Shown: positions 1 to 8,110, counted from the first letter of the stretch. The stretch: DNA of 10,339 nucleotides from Gyrodactylus bullatarudis (GCA_012064415.1 SSNU01000297.1:1-10339); one strand, 5' to 3'. Notes: generated from the sequence alone by a model not told the origin. Numbers and translations: made by a program.

Positions 1-120
1 TATCTTGAATAAAAATATGGAATAATAATGTATATAGTCTACCTATATATTAGATATATCAGCTATTTTCGATGAACTTGAAAATTCATAACTGTTATAA
101 TATTCTTAATGGCAAGAAAT

Positions 121-339
121 TTAATTTTTCCCCAATACTTTCGGAATCAAGCTCTTACAACCTCTTTTTCTAGGATTCCTTTTCGGATTTCATGGTTTAT
201 TGATATACACAATTGTTTGATGGCTACATCCAATCTATCTTTCATCTTTTCGTAAACTATAGCCAGCTTCCAACAGGTTTAAAGGTTGCTTTCTTTCAGA
301 TGATGTCAGATTCGAATATTTCGTTCTTTTAGTCCTCAT
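121..339 (-). pseudogene. Transposase N-terminus remnant with helix-turn-helix (Tc1/mariner-like)
   Basis: Reading leftward from an ATG at 339, 34 codons run to an in-frame TAG at 235-237. The same frame then continues to 121 through one more stop (TGA). The peptide starts with a short basic stretch, then SSERKQ and LLEAGYSLRK; after the first stop it continues IGCSHQTI and then a basic NPRKRG-type patch. The order 'ER..I..L.EAGYS.R.IA..LGCSH.TV' followed by an RRGRP-like linker is typical of the DNA-binding N-termini of Tc1/mariner and related transposases, so this is probably the start of such a gene. In this copy 'DER-stop' replaces the usual IA..L. No catalytic DDE/D region is visible further left, where about 120 bases remain in the window. 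Identification is by motif shape only; another HTH transposase family is possible. Confidence 0.45.
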
Positions 340-830
340 GAATAAATATTTTTAAAAATCAAATATTTAATTATATTAGTCTGTAGTTTATGAATATAGG
401 TTATAATGTTCGAACCTCTATCACACGTATTCACAGAAAAAATATCAGTTAAAAGTGTAAACATTTAATATTTTGTTTTGAATTTCAATGAAAAAAATAA
501 AATTTGAATTTTACAACTTATGAATGATAAAAATACAAATATCAACGGTAAGAAAATTAAATTATTTTTACAAGTTTTTTAGACGATTATCCTACTTGCA
601 AAGTGTAAATAATAGTTGAATGACAAATTTTGATGACATCAAAGATATCAGAGAATTTAAGTATTTCTTGTCATTTCCAATAAGAAAAATTCTGTGTTCT
701 CAGTTCAAAAATTCCACTTCTCTAGTTTTCGAAGTTTGCTAATATGACCGTCTTTGTATATATTTCTTTGAGAAATTTTCTTGATTCGATAAAATTTGAA
801 TTTTTTCAGCATATATCTCATAAATAAATT
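340..830. other. AT-rich stretch, nothing identified
   Basis: Both strands carry frequent stops and A/T runs. No recognisable peptide, RNA fold or repeat was seen. Confidence 0.5.
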
Positions 831-986
831 ACAGAATCGATCCTTGAACTAGATGATTTTTCCGAAGTAGAAGTTCCTGTAGAAGTTATCACGATGAGGA
901 TCTGACATATTGAGCAAGTAGAAAATGCATCTGGTCATCAGACTGAATATATATCTAGAGAGAACTATCAAACAACCAGTAAATAA
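831..986 (+). pseudogene. Coding-like remnant, acidic, unassigned
   Basis: One frame runs 51 codons with a single internal TGA (903-905) and ends at TAA 984-986. The peptide is acidic (LELDDFSEVEVPVEVI, later HIEQVENASGHQTEY). It is less A/T-biased at codon level than the surroundings, which suggests former coding sequence. It is preceded by ATTACAG, so a splice acceptor is conceivable. No family was recognised; chance cannot be excluded. Confidence 0.2.
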
Positions 987-1145
987 TTAGTTCTTACTTA
1001 AGTTCTCATTGATTTTTTCGAAAACTATGATAAGCACTTGAATGAAAAAGTCTTAAGTATCAAGTGTCTAAGAAATAAAAAAACAAGTTCGACCGAATCA
1101 CACATGACTTCAAACTTTTAACGAAGGTAATGTTAACTAGAAATT

Positions 1146-1569
1146 TTAAAAAATTTGACTCATGTCCAAAATTGGTCTGAGAGGAATTTCTTGATCACTT
1201 TCTTTTCTGTTCATTTGATTTAGCTTTGGTAATCTGTAAAATCTATTCGTTGAACTGTTTGAACATCTGAGATTCAAGTAGGTAGAATTGTCTATGTTTT
1301 TGTTTTGCATCATCACTTTCAATTCTTCTTTGACTTTATCTTCAAATATTTTGGGTTAATGGTCCTGAAGTTTTGTTCAAGTTTTGGTAAATTTTGACTG
1401 ATCTGAGAGTATTATGTTCATTGATTCCAGATATCTTTCTTTTCTCAGAAGCACAATTTGCGTTTAGCAATACAGCCCTTTTTGTTTGTAGGGTAAGATT
1501 TGGTGTGTAAGCAATCTTTATAAAATTCGATGAGTCTCTGATTTTTTCTGATTCTAATGAACTATTCAT
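1146..1569 (-). pseudogene. Penelope-like element: RT fingers region remnant
   Basis: The frame from about 1356 down to a TAA at 1146-1148 encodes, in order, a charged helix (EDKVKEELKVMMQ), STYLNLRCS, RFYRLPKLNQ and IPLRPI. The pair 'FYGLPK(I/L)HK ... PLRPI' is the hallmark of the fingers region just upstream of the palm in PLE reverse transcriptases. The upstream frame 1342-1569 (75 codons, ATG at 1567-1569) may be the preceding N-terminal part, joined by a frameshift near 1345-1356, but its sequence is not diagnostic. The piece lies 3' of the end of the larger PLE at 1637-3583 on the same strand, so it is either a second element in head-to-tail order or a rearranged part. After PLRPI the homology is lost. 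Confidence 0.65.
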
Positions 1570-1636
1570 TAAGAGGATTTAGAAGACGCGTGAATATTTA
1601 GTTATAAAGCTTATATTTCACCGTTCCCTTCAGACT

Positions 1637-1647
1637 ATTACACCGGC
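1637..1647 (-). other. Candidate conserved PLE 3' UTR motif
   Basis: The 11-mer gccggtgtaat on the minus strand lies about 105 bases after the tail stop codon at 1752-1754. The identical 11-mer occurs on the plus strand at 3787-3797, about 120 bases after the tail of another PLE relic. In both places a TATA-rich stretch precedes it. This suggests homologous 3' untranslated sequence; the rest of the two 3' regions has diverged. Confidence 0.4.
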
Positions 1648-1751
1648 AAGATATATATAGCGAAATTTTTGAAAACTCGAAATCTTCTGATAGTTTCTTT
1701 TAATTTGGAGTATTGGAGAAAATGGTCAGGGTTGATGGCTTGTATCCATGA

Positions 1752-2037
1752 TCATTGCTTTCTTTTTACGTATGTGTCTAATGTTGGTTGCCCACTTAGA
1801 CTTTTACGTTTTCTACCTCTTTCGCCATTTGCAGGTGCAGCCTTTTTCACATTTCCGATACTGCTAATTATAGGTTGAGAACTAATTCGATTATTAACTA
1901 CCGTTGACTTTTCTGTATTTGCAATCAATCATAGTTTTTGTTGGGGCAGAAGATTGGAGTTGATTAAAATGAGATGTAGTTTCAACTTCTTGCTCTTTAG
2001 GTTCAATTATTACTCCGACTTCATTTCCATTTTGTTT
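1752..2037 (-). pseudogene. PLE C-terminal tail: basic patch plus PIP-box-like end
   Basis: Two overlapping frames follow the GIY-YIG end. Frame one (2037-1894) encodes a polar, low-complexity linker (EVGVIIEPKEQEVETT, then QLQSSAPTKT). Frame two (about 1930-1752) encodes SSQPIISSIGNVKKAAPA, then GERGRKRKSLSG, then QPTLDTYVKRKQ and TGA at 1752-1754. The last 20 residues combine a KRK-type nuclear-localisation-like patch with Q-x-x-L-x-x-Y-V followed by basic residues, which resembles a PCNA-interacting peptide. The same tail design occurs at 3592-3665 (+) and 8166-8201 (-). The tail is separated from the GIY-YIG end (stop at 2130-2132) by frameshifts, so this copy is dead. Confidence 0.65.
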
Positions 2038-2129
2038 CTAAGTTGAAATAGCAATAGGAAAATCTTTAAGTAGCTTAGCCCCTCTTTCAAGCTTTATTTT
2101 GTTTGTAAATCAACTTTTACCTTTAAATC

Positions 2130-2383
2130 CTAGCTTTGTTGCAAGAACCTTCTGTTTACTGGATTCAATTTCTTAATGAAGTGAGCCTCAGCTTTGTCCA
2201 AGGAAGCTACTTTCATCTTGCGCAGGTCACTAGGGTTTGCTTGAAACAGGATGCTGAAGATGGTCACATCAGCTATGTGATTTGTATCACGAAGGTGTAC
2301 TTGGCAGAACTTTTGTTACCTGGGCTCTAGTGTTCTTTGATTCTTGGCTTTATTGGTCTCACTGTTTGGCCCACATACGTCGA
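2130..2383 (-). pseudogene. PLE GIY-YIG endonuclease domain, broken
   Basis: This continues the RT thumb/linker frame after the TGA at 2384-2386. The first part reads STYVGQTVRPIKPRIKEH, carrying the Y-V-G-x-T core and the following arginine-rich helix; it stops at TAG 2327-2329. In other frames the domain resumes as RDTNHIADVTIFSILFQA and ends with DKAEAHFIKKLNPVNRRF, which matches the final helix of PLE GIY-YIG domains with its conserved Glu and the N(P)xN end. The stop is TAG at 2130-2132. At least two frameshifts and two stops break it. In PLEs this domain nicks target DNA for insertion. Confidence 0.85.
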
Positions 2384-2914
2384 TCAACATTTGCACTTGA
2401 AAAAATATATAACGTCTTTCTTCTCAAGCCATGGGACAGGATCCTTGTTGAGATCAGGTAAAATTTTAGTTGTTCTTGGCAGTATATGTAGTTTGCGGCC
2501 TGGGAATGATCTCTTAGTTATTTCAAAGAGCTTGTTGTTTAATATTTGGTGAGCTGCATCCCTTTTGATGGGAACTCTCAAGTAAATCGGGGTGAGTTTT
2601 ACAATCTCTTTGTCTGCTTTTACTTTTATATTTGAGTGCTTATTAATAAATGCTTCTGGATAGCCGTATTTTATAAATAATTCTCTCAGTACCTGTTTAT
2701 CTTCTTTATTGTAAACTTCAGTTAATCTTTCTATTTTCATGTACTCTTCAAGACTCTTCTTCTGACACAAAGGACTGAAACTTTGAGAAGGCATAAACTC
2801 CGTTGACACTGACTTCTTCCTATAGATTATCGTCTGAGCAGTTTCATTAGACTTTATTACCATCACGTTCGTCTTCCTTTGTAAATTCGATACTGTGATG
2901 CATTGAATTAAGTT
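2384..2914 (-). pseudogene. PLE RT thumb and linker to GIY-YIG
   Basis: This is the longest reading frame of the window on this strand, open from a stop at 2915-2917 to the TGA at 2384-2386 (176 codons; 160 from the GTG at 2864-2866). It contains a coil of charged residues (KKSLEEYMKIERLTEVY), then LFIKYGYPEAFINKH, as in the thumb helix 'L..NGYP..FI' of PLE RTs. Next come LRVPIKRDAAHQI, FPGRKLHIL and a C-x-C end (FFKCKC) that leads into the GIY-YIG core. No RT catalytic residues lie in this part. The frame has no convincing start of its own; it is the 3' half of a larger broken ORF whose upstream frame overlaps it (2847-2996). Confidence 0.85.
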
Positions 2915-3331
2915 TTAGTAGAGTCGATTCGACGTCATTGCTTTCCTCTAGGACAAGAAAGGTGTAACGTGCGTACAAACGAGCTTCACTATTCATTCAT
3001 TCACCATCTATTTGTTTGAAGTAATTACCTGCAAATTTGAAGTCAATATTTTTTACCGTCATCAAAATTAATTCTGATACAACATATGAAGGAACACTAT
3101 AAATAGATGGAAATTCATTAAGCTTGTTACATATAAACTAAACTTTTTCTCTTAGTGGGAAATTTGTAAATGGAGAACTAACACCATTTTTGTTGACTGG
3201 AAATTGAAATTCCTCAGTTTATCGACAAATTTGGCTGAATTTTTATCTGAATATTTACAAAGTTCATTCCTTGAAGGAGTCAAGATTTCTGTAAGCCATT
3301 TCACTATTTTGTGCCGCGGGGTTTTGATAAA
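2847..3331 (-). pseudogene. PLE reverse transcriptase palm, catalytic motifs lost
   Basis: Two frames carry it. From 3331 to about 3182: KIVKWLTEILTPSRNELC, KFVDKLRNFNFQSTKMV. From about 3218 to 2847 in another frame: SSPFTNFPLREKV, then a TAG (3138-3140), PSYVVSELILM, NIDFKFAGNYFKQIDG, TGA (2997-2999), EARLYARYTFLVLEESND, VESTLLKLNSMHHSIEFT. This is the order of PLE RT blocks: pre-palm helix, motif A, the F.F.G.YY.QIDG block, and Y-x-DD. Motif A lacks the S-F-D-V part between TKMV and SPFTN. The GVAMGSPLGP-type block after QIDG is missing. At RYTFLV the family has RY-x-DD-TF, so the aspartate pair is gone (between 2963 and 2964). The element is therefore catalytically dead. Confidence 0.8.
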
Positions 3332-3447
3332 TTATCCATTCCATTTAATGAAAAAATCGAGCTTCCTAAGTAAAATGGTAACTTGATAAGCAGAGATATT
3401 TAACTGAGTTAATTGTTCTTTGAGATTGGCTGAGCTGTCGATGACAT

Positions 3448-3583
3448 AGGAAATTTGGACAGAGTAAGAAGATGCAAAATTGTTTCACAAATAAAAATCT
3501 CTATTTCGGGCATACTCACCTGTGATACATGGCATAAAAATAAAGGTTTAACAAATTTGAAAGAGATAGTCTTATTGGTCCAA
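3448..3583 (-). repeat. PLE leader family, copy A
   Basis: The minus strand matches copy D (10162-10339) over a CCAAT-containing outer part (about 3583-3570), ATGCCATGTATCACA, GAGTATGCCCGAAATA and TTATTTGTGAAA. It ends at an ATG (3445-3447). In copy D an ATG at the same place opens MTSVAQ; here it opens MSSTAQP and soon stops. The copy lies directly upstream of the deleted RT palm remnant that begins at 3331, so this looks like the 5' end of that PLE. Compared with copy D, the CTGATGAG of the hammerhead-like core is changed to GGTGAG. Confidence 0.6.
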
Positions 3584-3591
3584 ATTTTAAT

Positions 3592-3665
3592 TCACCTGCA
3601 ATAAATAAAAAAGGTAGAAAACGCAAAAGTTTAAACGAACAATCCTAATAGAAAGATATGTGAAG
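3592..3665 (+). pseudogene. PLE C-terminal tail on the plus strand
   Basis: The plus strand reads SPAINKKGRKRKSLNEQS and then TAA (3646-3648). Shifting by one base restores LIERYVK, so the end is Q-S-L-I-E-R-Y-V-K with one base lost. It aligns with the minus-strand tail at 1752-1820: both have PA.N, then GRKRKSL, then a Q..(L/I)..YVK end. The piece starts immediately outside leader copy A and points the opposite way. A shared 11-base 3' motif follows at 3787-3797. Confidence 0.65.
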
Positions 3666-3786
3666 ATGACCGTAATGATTAACAGTGTGATCTTCTCACG
3701 CCCTTTCATAAGTGGATAATATTGATTCCAACCAATCAGAGGATGACAAAGAACATTTATCTGTTGAATTTTACTATACATTTCAA

Positions 3787-3797
3787 GCCGGTGTAAT
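3787..3797 (+). other. Candidate conserved PLE 3' UTR motif, second copy
   Basis: Exact gccggtgtaat, about 120 bases downstream of the plus-strand PLE tail. The reverse-complement copy is at 1637-1647. It supports placing the end of the plus-strand PLE fragment near 3800-3840. Confidence 0.4.
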
Positions 3798-3879
3798 CAT
3801 TTTCATCTGTATATTTATTTACAGCTTGATAATTATTCTTTCCGTTATAGGATAGGTAAAAAACTGGTAAACGAACCGG

Positions 3880-4235
3880 GCCAAGATCTGGGAAGGAAAC
3901 TTGCATTCCCGGGGTAAAACCACTACAGAGCTGAGAAATTCATCAAAAAGGAATCCAAAGTCACCAAGAGACCTGGCGATTAAATGACGGCATCGAACGA
4001 AACAGCCCTGCCCGCAGATGACCCCAGACCAATATTTAGCTTAACGAAGTAAGAAAGTCGAAGAGTAAAACACAATGTTCGCCAATGATGACCTAGCAAC
4101 AGAAAATAAGAGAGATACTAGTCCTAGCCCACAGTGACAAAAAGAGCGTTAAACCCAGCCCGAAAAGATGTGAGCTGAATTCATTTTAACAAAATAAATC
4201 TAAAGGGAAGACTAGGAGACCCGAGGAATTAAATT
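3880..4235. repeat. GC-richer block, probably repeat-derived, unidentified
   Basis: Composition changes sharply here: G/C runs such as accgggcc, cattcccgggg, ctgcccgcagatgacccc and ccagcccg sit in otherwise A/T-rich DNA. Plus-strand frames are coding-like in pieces (YRAEKFIKKESKVTKRPG; a 22-codon frame from ATG 3984). None is long and all are interrupted. No family was recognised. A fragment of another retroelement or SINE is the likeliest origin, by composition only. Confidence 0.35.
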
Positions 4236-5050
4236 ATTTTTCCAAAAGAGATAGAATGTTAGAATTTTCGTATATTTGATCCTTAGTTACTAATAAAATT
4301 ACATCTAACATAACACTAATTTATGTTATTGAATCAACAACGATTCCAGCTTTTCCATTGGTCAATATTAGTTGGTTAGCTTATTCTTTTCCCAGTCCCA
4401 TTTTGTTGTTTAGGTCAATATAATATTCTTATTGATTTGAAAGGTAATTGATTTTTGCATCTTAAAACCCTGAAACTGAAGAGATGAATATCCCAATAAT
4501 TTAAAATTCGAAAGTCTCAGGGATTAATTTAGAGAAATAGAGCATTTATAGAACAATCAAAATAACCTCTATAATGATAAAAATCTATTCTTAATTTACT
4601 CTCTCAAAATTATTTCCCGATTTAGCTACACTCCGCAAAGAAAAACTCACTAGGCTTGACTTCGAAATTGTCTAAAAATTGAATCTTAAGAATATTTCTG
4701 AATACTTGGGTACCGAATGAGCTTGGATAACAAGAAGTTCATAACTCACATTTTATTGACTCATTCATATCTTAAAGAAAACTTCACTAATGAATAGTGC
4801 AGCACCTATACTTACAAAGTTTAACCTAATAAGTTTGACCTAAGCACCTAGAACGATATTTCTAGGTAAACTTCACTATTGAGTCTCCTGAAAATGATAA
4901 ATAAAAAGATATAATAACTCTGTTAATCCCTCCTTATTCAAGTTTTAACATATACGTGTGAGAAGACGATCTTCATCAAGTTAGAGTTCATAGTAATAGC
5001 CTGTCATCAAACTTATTTAGTAGGTTAATGGTTAATTATAAACTTCTTCA
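4236..5050. other. AT-rich stretch, nothing identified
   Basis: Both strands are stop-rich in all frames. No transposon peptide, tRNA or structured RNA was recognised. Confidence 0.5.
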
Positions 5051-5054
5051 TTGT

Positions 5055-5440
5055 AATTTTAGTTAATCTTTATAAGTAAAGGTGCTATATCATTCATTAC
5101 GATGGGTAAATTTTCATTAATCAGGACACGCAATTTGATAACTGTGTTCAAAATTGAATCATTCAAATTTAAAGTTATTTTAAATATGGTTTCACTAATT
5201 ATTTCAACACAGAATAAAGGGGAGACCTCGGAACATCAATTGCAAAAAACTGAGCGTGAAAATATTTTCAAAGACGTTCTAATTTCTAGGGTATGTGTGA
5301 GTTTATCAAGATCGAAGGTTTTCTTGGATTTTCCAGGATTTGACTTGGTAACATTAGTTATCACCTAGAGACTCATTTCCAATTGTAGTGGTAACAGCAT
5401 CAATTGCAGAAAAACCACACGTAAAAATATTGTACTAAGG
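5055..5440. other. Open-frame region, unassigned, with a short internal repeat
   Basis: The plus strand has an 88-codon frame (5102-5368). The minus strand is open over the same stretch with one internal TGA (NVTKSNPGKSKKTFDLDK, then VEIISETIFKIT). Neither matches a family I recognise, and neither is clearly the real one. A segment of about 38 bases is repeated in direct orientation: catcaattgca...aaaatatt at 5233-5270 and again at 5397-5433, roughly 75% alike. The spacing of about 163 bases could be a decayed tandem unit. Evidence for a gene is weak. Confidence 0.2.
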
Positions 5441-5569
5441 ATAAGTTTCGAATCAATGGAAAAATAAATATGTGATAAAGGTGCGCTTACTATCCCCAGC
5501 GGAATTGCTGCTTCCTGAATAAAAAAATATATCAAGAAAAATACAAATTGAGTATCATAGAGAGTTGCT

Positions 5570-5850
5570 GAAAATTTAGTTTATCAGGATTGATTGCTAG
5601 AGTATATCTAGTCAAAAATGTTAAGACACTTGCATAGTTGCTAAAAAATTATTTAAACCCATATGATGGATTTCTCATGTGTTAATTGTAAACTCTGTTA
5701 ACTGTAGACAAAACAACTCACGCGGCGTTTTGTCACCTGAGCACAGTTTATGTGTCAAAATATTGTAGATTTTCAAAATGTCATTTACTTTTAAATGAAG
5801 AATAAAAGGAAATCAACGCGAAAAATACAAATTGTTCACCAGATGAAGTA
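5570..5850 (+). repeat. Dispersed direct repeat, copy 1
   Basis: Matches 9226-9448 in the same orientation. Shared blocks in order are agtttatcagga, gagagtatat-like, aaatgttaagacacttgca, acccatatga/acccataaga, gtcacctgagcaca, tcaaaatattgta and acttttaaat. Between the second and third groups copy 1 has about 48 extra bases (around 5660-5708) absent from copy 2. The family is not recognised. On the minus strand it contains no long frame. A SINE or a non-coding part of a larger element is possible. Confidence 0.75.
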
Positions 5851-6213
5851 ACCTCGCTGCGTGCAGAACTAAATGAAAGGCTTCTAGCAAAGGTAAACAA
5901 AATAGGCATGATGAATGTCTTAGCAGTTTAACAGATGGAAAAAACATTAGTTGAATCCCTTATAGACATCTTTTTTCACCGACTTAGTTTTGAACTGAGC
6001 AACAAGCCAAGTGTTGAGCTTTGGACCGAGGTTCTTTTTGTCTAACTTGACGAAACTTGAAGAACTTGGCTTGCAAATTTTCATTTTAACCAACAAATAG
6101 ATATGTTTATTCAAACGAACTATATTATTAATATTAATTAACAATTCAATGTATTAATTGTAATCGAATCTGTAATAAACTATATATTCGAGTTATAATT
6201 ATGTGCCAAAAAG
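5851..6213. other. No gene identified
   Basis: A 65-codon minus frame (5947-6144) lies here, but its peptide is basic and low-complexity and matches nothing I know. The rest is stop-rich. No repeat of other parts of the window was noticed. Confidence 0.4.
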
Positions 6214-6305
6214 TCAAGTCAAGCCTGGTAACAAAGATGGACCAATCAAAATTGTAACAATGAACCAATGATTGTATAATTCCTATTTTGCAAATTTTCC
6301 TAAAT
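6214..6305 (+). repeat. PLE leader family, copy E (outer part only)
   Basis: Matches the outer part of leader copy D read on the minus strand. Shared blocks are cctggtaaca, gaccaatca, accaatgattgtat, ttcc and ttttgcaaattt, about 80% alike by eye. It contains two CCAAT boxes, like copy D. The inner part with the hammerhead-like core is missing; the match ends near 6305. Confidence 0.6.
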
Positions 6306-6487
6306 AAGTTTTTGGAAGGGAATTTCCACGTTTCAAAAGAAATGAGCTTAAATTCGAAATATTAAAAAAAAATTTCGTGGCCCTATTTATGACTCTAGAA
6401 TCTAGTCATAATATAACTGATTAAGTTTGGCAATATTAGGAATAAAATTACTTTCGTTAAATGATTATAGGCTTTTGCAGTTATTTT

Positions 6488-6620
6488 AAGAAATAAAAAT
6501 GATGCGCTAATAAGAATAAGCGCTTTTTTAGACATAATCATCAGCCTCTCACATGCCAAATATACACTAAGATACAAATTGTTTAAAAAGGAATATGATT
6601 GGCTCTATCTAGTAATAGGA
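6488..6620 (-). repeat. PLE leader family, copy B
   Basis: On the minus strand: ctattactagatagagCCAATcatattcc, a TATATTTGGCATGTGAGAGG segment, CTGATGATTATG and an AAGCGCTTATT block. It is about 85% like copy C (7019-7140), which lies in opposite orientation, and shows the same block order as copies A and D. The outer end (6620) directly abuts a plus-strand GIY-YIG fragment. The hammerhead-like core retains CTGATGA, but the downstream GAAA is changed to TAAAA. Confidence 0.65.
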
Positions 6621-6750
6621 TTATTGCAAATCGTCATATGTAGTGTATAAATTCAAATGTCCTTGTGGAGCAGAATATATCGACCATACAACTAGGAGAT
6701 TGGAGGACAGAATTTCAGAACATCTACACAGCGATGAGAAAAAAAGTTAA
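6619..6750 (+). pseudogene. PLE GIY-YIG endonuclease, N-terminal fragment
   Basis: The frame opens after TAG 6616-6618 and reads VVYKFKCPCGAEYIDHTTRR, then LEDRISEHLHSDEKKS, then TAA at 6748-6750. The C-x-C-G-A-E-Y-(I/V)-G-x-T-x-R-L..R..EH order is the start of PLE GIY-YIG domains; compare KCKC and TYVGQT in the minus-strand copy at 2366-2400. Here the core glycine is replaced (YIDHT rather than YIGxT), so the domain is inactive. The rest of the domain is absent. It sits between inverted leader copies B and C. Confidence 0.85.
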
Positions 6751-7018
6751 GGTAGGTGAAAGAATGCTTCCTTCAAGCTTGTATATCCTTTATAGACTTT
6801 ATGGGAAAAAAATGTCAAAACCTTAATATTCTATTTTGAAATTAGTTATTTCTAGTACGGTTAATAAGGTTTAATGAACAATAAGAAAAACAAGAAAGAA
6901 ATTACATATATTCCTCAATTTGCAAATAAAAAATCAAGACTAATACATGAGCCATATGTATCTTGTGTATCACTATTTCCGTCCTATGGACTCATATTAT
7001 AATGTGATTTTCCTTACC

Positions 7019-7140
7019 TCCTATTACCAGAAAGAGCCAATCATATTCCTTTGTATTTTAGTATATATTTGGCATGTAAGAGGCTGGAAAAAAACGCTTA
7101 TTCCTCTCATTTTCGGCATCCTTTTTATTTCATAAAATGC
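7019..7140 (+). repeat. PLE leader family, copy C
   Basis: Plus strand: ctattaccagaaagagCCAATcatattcc, TATATTTGGCATGTAAGAGG, CTGG, AAAACGCTTATTCC, TCTCATTTTCGGCATCC and TTTATTTCATAAAATGC. It is the inverted partner of copy B, so B and C enclose 6621-7018. The predicted stem I of the hammerhead-like fold (AAGAGG with CCTCTC) nearly pairs in this copy, but most of the CTGATGA core is deleted. Confidence 0.65.
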
Positions 7141-7812
7141 TCTCAGCTTCGCACAACTGACAAATGATATAAAAGAGCATTTAAATAATCAAAATTATAC
7201 TTTTTTGTTAATTTTTTCTCAAAATTATTCTTTTTAAGGGGTCCTGAATTCTCATGAAAGTATCCTAGCATAGCAGTAAATGTATCCGGTTATTTTCGCA
7301 AATAATAAACTCAGCTGTCCTACTTCAAAACATAATTTACTCTAATTAATTTCTACTCGCTTTACATAATGAGTGGAAATACAAATCAAAACTTTGTCAC
7401 AGGAATTTAATTTAATTATTCATGAACAAGGAAACTCTTCATCTAAAAATACTTACAAGGTACCTCTTCTATTACATCTGAAAAATCAATGAAGTATTTT
7501 CAGAAAAGAATAGTTAGAGAGATAAGAATAAAACAGAAATATATTATATTATTTTCAGATAAGTGTTTCACTTGATCTGATTCTCCTTTTATTCCTCTCT
7601 GCTCGAAAAATAAGAGTCAATGAGAGTTAAGCAAGCATCTAAAAATGTCAAGCATAATTTTATTTTCTTACTCTCATATTGAGATTTGAAATTATCCCTT
7701 TTCTTTTAAGAAATAAATGAGCACAGATTCATACAGCATTCTAATTCTCAATCATGTTTAGACATTAAACCTACCAGCAAAGTATGGTCACTGATTATTA
7801 CTATATCCATGT
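7141..7812. other. AT-rich stretch, nothing identified
   Basis: Stop-rich on both strands, with A/T runs. No recognisable peptide or repeat. Confidence 0.5.
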
Positions 7813-7998
7813 GAATCTTATATGATGCAGATTTTCTTCTCTTTGTTCACACTAGAGGATCGTGTTTCAACAAAAGAAGGATTGGAAGGGGGCTGCTAAC
7901 ATTATTTAACAACGATTCTTGTTCAACCTCAACTCGAAAGAATAATAGGAAAGGGGTCTACCTACATTGTAAGACCTACAAGATATCTTACGATTAAG
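7813..7998 (+). other. Coding-like open frame, unassigned
   Basis: About 60 codons are open without a start codon at the beginning: ILYDADFLLFVHTRGS, then NKRRIGRGLLTLFNN, later RKNNRKGVYLHCKTYK, ending at TAA. The mixed composition (Cys, Arg, Gly) is less A/T-driven than the surroundings. No family is recognised. It could be a decayed exon or transposon piece, or chance. Confidence 0.15.
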
Positions 7999-8110
7999 TC
8001 ATCGGTAAGAAAAAAAAGGGTTCGGAGCTAAAGTCAGATTAAAAATGAATATTTTTCCGATAATCATTTGATACCTAGCAGCCCATCATTCAAACTTTGA
8101 ACTCGTCTAG

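Noticed and set aside
1669..1878. Plus-strand 69-codon frame
   Set aside because: It lies opposite the minus-strand PLE tail (GRKRKSLSG...YVKRKQ), which is the meaningful reading.
2136..2552. Plus-strand frames of 64 and 71 codons
   Set aside because: They are antisense shadows of the GIY-YIG domain and RT linker on the minus strand.
3204..3386. Plus-strand 60-codon frame
   Set aside because: Shadow of the RT palm remnant on the minus strand.
3587..3781. Minus-strand 64-codon frame
   Set aside because: The plus strand of this stretch carries the conserved PLE tail; the minus-strand peptide is hydrophobic noise.
6395..6577. Minus-strand 60-codon frame resembling a small membrane protein
   Set aside because: It lies largely within leader copy B; copies A, C and D do not keep the frame, and its hydrophobicity follows from T-rich codons.
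6947..7135. Plus-strand 62-codon frame
   Set aside because: It overlaps leader copy C, which is non-coding in the other copies.
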